DNA from: Candidatus Kapaibacterium sp.
Lineage (GTDB): Bacteria > Bacteroidota > Ignavibacteria > Kapaibacteriales > Kapaibacteriaceae
DNA: 56,423 bases
Assembly (NCBI GenBank): GCA_018882895.1
Contig: VERF01000010.1
Location: 1 to 56,423, forward strand
Reading direction: 5' to 3'
Made by a program: the position numbers and the translations under genes. The notes below the pieces were generated by a model, which ran no database searches, was not told where the DNA came from, and saw nothing but the letters and a program-made list of their open reading frames with translations. Numbering within the stretch: position 1 is the stretch's first letter; every line of letters starts with the position of its first letter. Shown piece by piece: positions 35,976 through 42,495 of the stretch.

Positions 35976-37647
35976 CCTTGTCCTGCAAACTGTCGCGTTT
36001 GGTCGGTGCAGGAGATATGATAAGGGGCTGACCCGGCTTCCAAGTGAATGAGGCAAGGGCAATGGCTGCCGCATCTTCAGCGGCTTTGTACGACGAGACG
36101 GAGCTGCCATTGCTGATGAACGAAAAGGCAAGGGGCTCAGCGTCACGGGTCGAGACATAGCCCGACAGAGAACTCACATTTCGGAGTGTGCCAGTCTTGG
36201 CATGCACATTCTGCATCGCAGGTGTACCGATCATTCGACGCCGAATCGATCCATCGACGCCAGCAATAGCCAGCGAGCTGTGCCACTCACTGCTCCACGA
36301 TTGTCTGTCACATGCACGAAGCAGATCCACCTGCGTAGAGGCCGAAACAACATTGCGTCGTGAAAGACCACTGCCATCATTCAGAGTCATTCCCGTTCGG
36401 TTCACTCCCAGAGAATCGATCGCACGAGCGATTGCGCGGCGGGCAACCTCGGCTGTCGAAACCGCTGCGCCAGTCTGAAGACCGCACATCTTGAAGGCGT
36501 GCTCGGCAAGAAAGTTGTCACTTCTCTTATTGATAACGCTTGTGAATTCGAGCAGGGGGCGACCCGTGGCAGCAACGCGCGCGGAGCCAGGCGGACAGGG
36601 CTTCTCGGCCACATTTGTCGAAACGGCCACCCCTCCTGCACGCAGTCTCTGGCTCAGAACTCCTGCCAGCAACAGCGCCGGGCGAGGGGTCTGAGCATAG
36701 ACTGTGGCGGTACTGCCTACAGAGATGCTTCCGGTTACGACAAAACGCAGTTGCCCGGACTTTGCCACGGGCAGCTGCTCAACTCGAATTCGGGCCACAG
36801 AGTGTCGCACGCGACGGGGTGGCTCGGGAGCATCGCCATTACGCCGAACAGATGTGCGCCGCCGTTTTGCTGGTCTGCCCGCTGAACCACGATTTACGGG
36901 TGCGCCCCGGCGAACACGTCCAGGCGAACGGCGCCGTGGGGCGATCACTCGTACTCTGGACTCAACCGTGAAGGCATCCGAAGACGGAATCGCTTGAACG
37001 CTTGCAATGCCTGAGCGGCTGGCGCTGACGAGAAACGCGATCGATCCCCGTTGGACATTCAGCGCAGTGATCGATCCAGTTGCTTCCACGTCCTCATGAT
37101 CACCCGAATAGATGGCTCGGTTCGTGACCGCGTCGAAACGCGAACCGTCTCCAATCACCGCGCCACTGATGCGCCGCACGCCGCTGGCGATGACTCGGTC
37201 GGCTAGGTCTTCGATATCGCCAACAGTGAGCATGGCATCACCGCATCCAACCAAGTATAGATTCCCGTTCAGCGTTCCATCCGACGTCAGCGTTCCATCA
37301 GTACGTGCTTCCGTAAGAAGACGCGCTTCCGGTCCCATGTAAGCGTGCAGCGCGGCCGTTGTAAAGAGCTTTGTCGTTGATGCGGGGGTAAGGGGAAGGT
37401 CAGGATTACGTTCATACAACACTCGCCCCGTGCGAAGGGAGACCACTTTGGCAGAGATGCCATTGGGCCGATAGCCACCTGAGGTAAAAATCCTGTCAAG
37501 ACGCTGCTGCAGAGTCAGCAGTGCCGCAGCACTGTCCTCTTGAGTGAAGGCCGAGACGGGCACGCGCATGTCTGTTGGTGCGCTTCTGCCGTTGTGAGCT
37601 GGCGATAGTATGGCCAGCGAAATGATTGTCAGTAGTGTCCTAGTCAT
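35956..37647 (-). CDS. dacB: D-alanyl-D-alanine carboxypeptidase/endopeptidase, PBP4 type, with Arg-rich insert
   Basis: Family S13 (PBP4) enzymes trim or cut peptidoglycan peptide cross-links in the periplasm. A signal peptide (RTLLTIISLAILSPAH) is present. The active site is complete: S90-x-x-K93 (PASTTKL), S376-D-N (RSDNFLAEH) and K484-T-G (AKTGTLRN). Within the non-catalytic insert domain, residues 237-286 form an arginine-rich low-complexity stretch, about 17 Arg in 50 residues (PRRRSPGRVRRG, then KRRRTSVRR). Such a basic segment is not part of the standard family and may contact peptidoglycan, LPS or wall anions. I chose ATG 37647 (563 aa), which overlaps the miaA stop by 8 bp. It is the last gene of the phoH-cdaA-pcm-miaA-dacB operon. 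Confidence 0.93.
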   Translation of the reverse strand: MTRTLLTIISLAILSPAHNGRSAPTDMRVPVSAFTQEDSAAALLTLQQRLDRIFTSGGYRPNGISAKVVSLRTGRVLYERNPDLPLTPASTTKLFTTAALHAYMGPEARLLTEARTDGTLTSDGTLNGNLYLVGCGDAMLTVGDIEDLADRVIASGVRRISGAVIGDGSRFDAVTNRAIYSGDHEDVEATGSITALNVQRGSIAFLVSASRSGIASVQAIPSSDAFTVESRVRVIAPRRRSPGRVRRGAPVNRGSAGRPAKRRRTSVRRNGDAPEPPRRVRHSVARIRVEQLPVAKSGQLRFVVTGSISVGSTATVYAQTPRPALLLAGVLSQRLRAGGVAVSTNVAEKPCPPGSARVAATGRPLLEFTSVINKRSDNFLAEHAFKMCGLQTGAAVSTAEVARRAIARAIDSLGVNRTGMTLNDGSGLSRRNVVSASTQVDLLRACDRQSWSSEWHSSLAIAGVDGSIRRRMIGTPAMQNVHAKTGTLRNVSSLSGYVSTRDAEPLAFSFISNGSSVSSYKAAEDAAAIALASFTWKPGQPLIISPAPTKRDSLQDKVKSDRP

Positions 37648-38566
37648 CAATCCAGTTCCGTTCTCTCAGCATTGACCATATCGTTCGGGCATTCGATTGT
37701 GGATCCGAAGCGAGCCATGCGTAGCGCAAATCTCGTGTAAACCACGTCAATTGCCGCTTGGCATACTGCCACGTCATCACTTTCAGACGTTCCATCGCAT
37801 CGTCAAGCGATCGTTCACCCAGAACCACCTCGGCCGCCTGTCGGTATCCGACCGACTGCATTGATTGTGCTGATGGCTTGACGCCTGATGCCAGCAGCTG
37901 GGCTACTTCTTCCAGAAATCCATCGTTCCACATGGCTTCGCAGCGATCGTCAATGCGCCTCTTCAATTCATCGCGCTCGCACGTGATCCCGATGTAGATC
38001 GCTTCGTACGGAGGGGCCTCTGGTGGGAGTTTCCAGAACTCCGAGATCGGCTTTCCCGTTGCTCTGAACACCTCCAGAGCCCTTGTGATGCGCCTCGGAT
38101 TCTTGTCACTGTAAAGTTCAGCGGCTGTCGGATCGACGCGGCGCAGTTCGTCATAGAGTTCATCTCTGCCGCGCTGGTGTAACTCCAACTGCAGCTTCTC
38201 TCGGATGGACTCATCAACGTCTGTGATGACAGGGGAAAGACCATCCAGAGTCGCAGAGATATACAGACCCGATCCCCCGACCAACATTGGGAGAGTTGTA
38301 ATGGATGTTTCCTTGATGGCGGATCTGGCGCGCTGTGCATACTCGGCCGCATTGATTGTCTCATGGGGCTCAAGAATATCGAACAGGCGATGTGGAATAC
38401 GCGCGCGTTCGTCTGCCGTTGGCTTGGCCGTTCCGATATCAAGACGACGATACAATTGCCGTGCATCTGCGCAGATAATCTCACAGGGAATCAACTTTCC
38501 CAACTCCAACGACGTAGCCGTCTTACCGGCTGCCGTCGGTCCACCGATGACCAGCACGCGACGCAT
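37640..38566 (-). CDS. miaA: tRNA dimethylallyltransferase
   Basis: MiaA adds a dimethylallyl group to A37 in tRNAs that read UNN codons. The 308-aa protein has the P-loop GPTAAGKTATSLELG, the DARQLYRRLDIGTAKP motif with catalytic Asp/Thr, and the DNA/RNA-binding patch ending YAKRQLTWFTRD. The SDKNPRRITRALEV stretch is typical. ATG 38566 overlaps the upstream pcm stop (ATGA), and its own stop overlaps dacB, so the operon is translationally coupled throughout. MiaB is not in the window. Confidence 0.95.
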   Translation of the reverse strand: MRRVLVIGGPTAAGKTATSLELGKLIPCEIICADARQLYRRLDIGTAKPTADERARIPHRLFDILEPHETINAAEYAQRARSAIKETSITTLPMLVGGSGLYISATLDGLSPVITDVDESIREKLQLELHQRGRDELYDELRRVDPTAAELYSDKNPRRITRALEVFRATGKPISEFWKLPPEAPPYEAIYIGITCERDELKRRIDDRCEAMWNDGFLEEVAQLLASGVKPSAQSMQSVGYRQAAEVVLGERSLDDAMERLKVMTWQYAKRQLTWFTRDLRYAWLASDPQSNARTIWSMLRERNWIDD

Positions 38567-39246
38567 CACGAACGACCTGTTGTTTCATCCCATCCAGAGC
38601 GACCAATCAGCGGCACGAACTTGGCCTGACCCAGTGGTTCGGCCTTCCAGGATTCTTCTGCTGTGCGCACCACACGGTAAAGTTCCTGCTGTACTAAGGT
38701 TCCCACGGGGATGACCATCTTACCGCCTATTGTCAGCTGTCGGGCCAGGATCTCCGGCACATCCGGAGCGCCGGCCGTAACGATGATCCCATCGTAGGGC
38801 CCCCCTTCACGATATCCAATGGTACCGTCTCCAATGCGGCAAACAACATCGAAACCGAGAAGATGCAGGGTTGTGCGCGCTCTTTGTGAAAGAGCCGCGT
38901 GACGTTCGATCGAGACCACCTTGTGTCCCATGGCGGCCAACACGGCTGCCTGATATCCGCTGCCGGTGCCGATCTCTAAAACACGACTCGGCGAGCTGAG
39001 ATCCAAAGTCTGCGTCATGATCGCAACAGTGTAAGGCTGAGAGATCGTTTGCTTCTTCTCGATCGGGAGAGCCGAATCCTCATAGGCCCGCATGGCCAAT
39101 GCTTCCGGCACAAATGCTTCTCGAGGTACGGCGTACATGGCACGCAGCACGTCCTCATTTTGAATGCCTCGCCCCCTCAGTGATTCGATGAGAGATCGAC
39201 GTTGAAGTTCAAAAGGGGTGGCCTGACGTTGTGGGTTCTTGTTCAT
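38566..39246 (-). CDS. pcm: Protein-L-isoaspartate O-methyltransferase
   Basis: Pcm methylates isoaspartyl residues so damaged proteins can be repaired. The 226-aa protein begins MNKNPQRQ and has the SAM-binding VLEIGTGSGYQAAVLAAMG and the family-specific TISQPYTVAIMTQTLDL. The downstream DGTIGYREGGPYDGIIVTAGAPDVP completes the Rossmann methyltransferase core. The start at ATG 39246 avoids a 30-residue leader that would overlap cdaA. It is in the middle of the operon, 22 bp after cdaA. Confidence 0.95.
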   Translation of the reverse strand: MNKNPQRQATPFELQRRSLIESLRGRGIQNEDVLRAMYAVPREAFVPEALAMRAYEDSALPIEKKQTISQPYTVAIMTQTLDLSSPSRVLEIGTGSGYQAAVLAAMGHKVVSIERHAALSQRARTTLHLLGFDVVCRIGDGTIGYREGGPYDGIIVTAGAPDVPEILARQLTIGGKMVIPVGTLVQQELYRVVRTAEESWKAEPLGQAKFVPLIGRSGWDETTGRS

Positions 39247-39268
39247 TCGATAGCGAGAGATGACGACG

Positions 39269-40048
39269 TTATGCTGCAAGGATCGACGTGATGCGCTGCT
39301 GGAGCGCGTTTCGCACCATCGGCAAGGGGATATCAAGTTCGAGCTCGCCGCCGTAGGCCAAGCTTACCGAACCGCGCTCTTCAGAAACGATCACCACCAC
39401 AGCGTCTGCTTGCTCCGAAAGTCCTAAGCCGGCTCGGTGGCGCGTGCCCAGCGTACGCGAACCTACCCGTTGCGTAGTACTCAGCGGCAAAACGCATCGT
39501 GCAGCAACGATCTGTTGACCATCGATGACTATTGCGCCGTCATGAAGAGGGGACCGAGGATTGAAGATCGATGAAATGAGCTCGGATGACGCACTTGCAT
39601 TGAGTCGCACACCCGTGTCTACTGTTACCTTGACATGATCAGCACGGGAGAAAACGATCAACGCTCCAATGTGTGATGATGAAAGATCTTCGATCGCATC
39701 GGACACGATGTCGATCACCTCACTGGATCGAGACCGAAGGAACAGTCGAAACACCCGCCCCCTGGTCAGAAGCAAGACCAGACGTCTGAGTTCAGGCTGA
39801 AACAATACCACGAAGGCGATCAGGCCGATATCACCAAGGCGTCGAAGGATCCAGTTGACCGTTTCGAGTCCCAGAGCCTCTGTGAAGAAGCTCAAGACAA
39901 GTAGTATCGACAGCAGGAATAACACCTGCAAAGCCAGAGTATCGCGCAGGCTTCGGTAGACGAACCAAAATGCAATGGCCACGATCCCGATGTCGACCAG
40001 GTCGAGCCATGAGATCGACAGAAACCCTAACTGAATGACATCGTTCAT
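39269..40048 (-). CDS. cdaA: Diadenylate cyclase CdaA
   Basis: CdaA makes cyclic di-AMP from two ATP. Three transmembrane helices occupy about residues 10-95 (VDIGIVAIAFWFVY, LQVLFLLSILLVLSFF, IGLIAFVVLFQPEL). The DAC domain has the DGA motif in SPLHDGAIVI and the RHR motif in GTRHRAGLGLSE, both needed for catalysis. The FQPELRRL linker is standard. The 259-aa length is normal. cdaA overlaps the phoH stop by ATGA. The usual partner CdaR and glmM are not adjacent. c-di-AMP often controls potassium and cell-wall balance, which fits the downstream dacB. Confidence 0.96.
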   Translation of the reverse strand: MNDVIQLGFLSISWLDLVDIGIVAIAFWFVYRSLRDTLALQVLFLLSILLVLSFFTEALGLETVNWILRRLGDIGLIAFVVLFQPELRRLVLLLTRGRVFRLFLRSRSSEVIDIVSDAIEDLSSSHIGALIVFSRADHVKVTVDTGVRLNASASSELISSIFNPRSPLHDGAIVIDGQQIVAARCVLPLSTTQRVGSRTLGTRHRAGLGLSEQADAVVVIVSEERGSVSLAYGGELELDIPLPMVRNALQQRITSILAA

Positions 40049-41046
40049 TGACGAGTAAATGCCTTCTCAGTCGTTGAAGCCAGTGCTTCGGCACGCTCGT
40101 AGGCAGAGACGATCTCCGCCACCAGTCGGTGGCGCACGACGTCGGCCTTGTCAAAATGAACGAAATCAATGCCACGAATACCGCTGAAGAGACGCTCTGC
40201 GTCGGGTAGGCCCGACTCGTGCTTCTTCGGCAGATCCGTCTGCGTAACGTCACCGGTGACGATTGCCTTGGAGTTACGCCCGAGCCTTGTCAGGAACATC
40301 TTCATCTGAGTGCGTGTGGCGTTCTGTGCTTCGTCGAGTATGATGAACGAGTTGTTGAGCGTGCGGCCGCGCATATAGGCAAGAGGAACGATCTCTACGA
40401 TTCTCTTCTCAAGCATGCCCTTAAGCTTATCCGGGCTGACCATGTCGCTGAGGGCATCAAGTAAGGGGCGAAGGTAGGGGTCGACCTTCTCGGAAATATC
40501 ACCGGGAAGAAAGCCGAGCGATTCGCCGGCTTCAACCGCTGGGCGCGAAAGTATAATTCTGCTCACCTCATTGGCACGCAGAGCAGCAAGAGCCATTGCA
40601 ACGGCCAGGAATGTCTTGCCAGTTCCTGCAGGGCCAATGCAAAACACCAGATCGTTTGAACGAACCTTCGTGTAGTATTCCATCTGACGCGGTGTCCGAG
40701 CGCGGATCATTTCGCGCTTACCCCAGAGTATCACCGAATCGAGCTCTTCCTTGCTCATTGAACTTGGGACAGCCGCCGCACGATCGCTCTCAACAAGGTC
40801 CGTGATCATTGACACGTCGGCAAGCTGCAGACGACCCGTGCGTTTGAGCGTGTGCATCAATTCAGTGAAGATCTGCTCGATCTTCCGCACTTCGACAGGT
40901 TCACCACGGAGGGTAACCACATCGCCCCTGACCGTGATAGAGGTATCGAATTTGTTCTCGATCAACTGCAGGTGTTGCTCGTTCGGACCCAGCAACTCAA
41001 CAGGGTTGACATCGGAGAGTTTGACTTTCTTTTCTACGATATGCAT
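40045..41046 (-). CDS. phoH: PhoH-like ATPase
   Basis: This is the chromosomally conserved PhoH/YbeZ family, a P-loop ATPase linked to RNA metabolism and ribosome maturation (often next to ybeY). The 333-aa protein has an N-terminal KH-like region (VELLGPNEQHLQLIENKF), Walker A GPAGTGKTFLAVAMAL, Walker B FIILDEAQNAT and the sensor GRNSKAIVTGDVTQTDLP. The start is ATG 41046. The reading frame upstream crosses the 31-bp palindrome and is not conserved. It is the first gene of the phoH-cdaA-pcm-miaA-dacB operon, and overlaps cdaA by ATGA. No ybeY follows it here. Confidence 0.93.
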   Translation of the reverse strand: MHIVEKKVKLSDVNPVELLGPNEQHLQLIENKFDTSITVRGDVVTLRGEPVEVRKIEQIFTELMHTLKRTGRLQLADVSMITDLVESDRAAAVPSSMSKEELDSVILWGKREMIRARTPRQMEYYTKVRSNDLVFCIGPAGTGKTFLAVAMALAALRANEVSRIILSRPAVEAGESLGFLPGDISEKVDPYLRPLLDALSDMVSPDKLKGMLEKRIVEIVPLAYMRGRTLNNSFIILDEAQNATRTQMKMFLTRLGRNSKAIVTGDVTQTDLPKKHESGLPDAERLFSGIRGIDFVHFDKADVVRHRLVAEIVSAYERAEALASTTEKAFTRQ

Positions 41047-41064
41047 GGCGTCGTGAAAATACAA

Positions 41065-41095
41065 CAAGGGCCGATCACACTGTGATCGGCCCTTG
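41065..41095 (-). terminator. Perfect 31-bp palindrome between LysM gene and phoH
   Basis: Two exact 15-bp arms flank a single central base, CAAGGGCCGATCACA and its complement. It lies 28 bp after the LysM gene stop and 18 bp before phoH ATG. The minus-strand tail TTGTATTTTC has only a weak U-tract. It could be a terminator or attenuator, or a symmetric operator. I call it a terminator with moderate confidence. Confidence 0.6.
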
Positions 41096-41123
41096 CATGT
41101 GAGTCATAATAGGGAAGTGGGCT

Positions 41124-41927
41124 TTACTTCGATGATCCCGAAGCTGCTGGAGCAGTCGCACCGCTTGCCGGTTGCGCTTCCATGGCTCGCTTCTTGCGCC
41201 AGTAGGAACGCTCGGCCTTCATCTCCTCGGATGTCTTTGGACCTGCCTGAGGGACAGTCAGGACCCAGCCTGGCTGGATGAGGTCAGGGTTCTTGATCTG
41301 ATTGGTGTTTGCCTGCCAGATCTTCGGCCACATGAACGGATCGGCGTATATCTCCGTGCGTCCGGCGATGTTCCAGAGACAGTCACGGTTCTCAGCCCAT
41401 GTTCCAACCGTGTACCCCTTGATGCGCTTCTCACGATACAGCCCCTTGATGTTCCGACGCAGCGCAGTGATGCGGTCATAGAACTCAGGGATCATTGCCA
41501 TCTGCTGGCGAGCAAGTTCGTTGAGCGAGCGCTGAAGCTGCTTGACTTCATCCTGACGATCGGCCAGAGCGTCATCGCTGAGGCGCTGCATTTCACGCAC
41601 GCGTCCTTCGAGGCGTCCGATCTTTTCGCGATAAGCTGCAACGTCAGCATCAGTGGCACCAACCAACGTGTTGATCTGATCGCCACACTTCTTAAGTGCC
41701 TCAACGGAGTTGGCAATGTCCGCTTCAAACTTCTTGACGTCGCCCTGCAGGCTGGCCAACTTCTTCTTTTGCGAGTCCAAGTCACCTTGAAGCTGCTTGA
41801 TGCGAGCGTCTGCCTCATCGCATGTCAGCAATTCATCGGCCTTGCTTACCGGTGGTGGTGGTACCTCTTGCGCCAAGGCAGGCACGAACCAGGCACACAC
41901 GATCAAAATTGCGAGTGTCGTCTTCAT
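41124..41927 (-). CDS. Secreted coiled-coil protein with C-terminal LysM domain
   Basis: The 267-aa protein has a signal peptide (KTTLAILIVCAWFVPALAQ). A long charged coiled coil follows (about 35-165: ADARIKQLQGDLDSQKKKLASL and onward). A LysM domain lies at about 180-240: YTVGTWAENRDCLWNIAG, then MWPKIWQANTNQIKNPDLI, then PGWVLTVP. LysM binds N-acetylglucosamine glycans, so a peptidoglycan-associated role in the periplasm is likely. The tail is rich in Ala, Pro and Ser. It is 21 bp downstream of a small lipoprotein with similar Glu/Lys-rich sequence, and the pair likely share a promoter. The exact function is unknown. Confidence 0.82.
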   Translation of the reverse strand: MKTTLAILIVCAWFVPALAQEVPPPPVSKADELLTCDEADARIKQLQGDLDSQKKKLASLQGDVKKFEADIANSVEALKKCGDQINTLVGATDADVAAYREKIGRLEGRVREMQRLSDDALADRQDEVKQLQRSLNELARQQMAMIPEFYDRITALRRNIKGLYREKRIKGYTVGTWAENRDCLWNIAGRTEIYADPFMWPKIWQANTNQIKNPDLIQPGWVLTVPQAGPKTSEEMKAERSYWRKKRAMEAQPASGATAPAASGSSK

Positions 41928-41948
41928 GTTCTGGGTTCCTTTCTTGGC

Positions 41949-42293
41949 TTACTTCTTCTTTGGTTGGGTAGCAGGTGCCGGAGCTGGTTCGACCTCTGGA
42001 GCGTTCGGATCCCAATCACCCCAGATGTTCGGCCATTGGGCCTTCTTCTGTTGGATGAATGACAGCCTGTCGTTGCAGGTGCGAACTTCCGACTGACGGG
42101 AGGCGAGCTCGCCGGAGGCGCGTGCCTTTTCCGATTCGGTCTTGGAAATCTCGGCAGCTGTTTCTTTGTCCTGCGTGCGGATCTGGCGGATCTGGGAAAG
42201 CTGCTCTTCCTTGATCTTGCAGGTGCATGACGCAAGCACGATCGCGACCCCGAAAAGCGCGACCGGCAGGAATGCCCTAAACCGTGTTGTCAT
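41949..42293 (-). CDS. Small coiled-coil lipoprotein
   Basis: The 114-aa product has a signal ending in lipobox LASC (cysteine about residue 23). The rest is highly charged and helical (EEQLSQIRQIRTQDKETAAEI, EKARASGELASRQSEVRT), ending in a Pro/Ala-rich segment and KKK. No family is recognised. It precedes the LysM protein by 21 bp, and the two probably form a lipoprotein plus peptidoglycan-binding pair spanning the outer membrane and cell wall. The divergent valS gene starts 202 bp upstream. Confidence 0.7.
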   Translation of the reverse strand: MTTRFRAFLPVALFGVAIVLASCTCKIKEEQLSQIRQIRTQDKETAAEISKTESEKARASGELASRQSEVRTCNDRLSFIQQKKAQWPNIWGDWDPNAPEVEPAPAPATQPKKK

Positions 42294-42378
42294 GTCGAAC
42301 TCCTGAATGACGTTCTGCGGATGAATACTGCATTGTATGATGCTACCATGCGATGCTGCTGCAACAACGCATGAAGCG

Positions 42379-42386
42379 CAAATATA
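42379..42386 (-). promoter_or_regulatory. Candidate TAnnTTTG -7 element for lipoprotein-LysM pair
   Basis: On the minus strand this reads TATATTTG, an exact -7 match. It sits 85 bp before ATG 42293. No clear TTG is seen 17-23 bp upstream. The 202-bp gap to valS holds this and a plus-strand candidate. Confidence 0.45.
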
Positions 42387-42454
42387 TTAGTGTGTAAGGT
42401 TTTTCGCACCATGTCGATTGATTACGTATTTACAACCTCGGCCACGATATGGGT

Positions 42455-42462
42455 TATCTTTG
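42455..42462 (+). promoter_or_regulatory. Candidate TAnnTTTG -7 element for valS
   Basis: TATCTTTG matches the -7 consensus, 33 bp before ATG 42496. A TTTAC rather than TTTG lies about 23 bp upstream, so the -33 match is weak. Confidence 0.45.
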
Positions 42463-42495
42463 AGCTCTTCTCTGGACCGAATATCACCTCAGACC

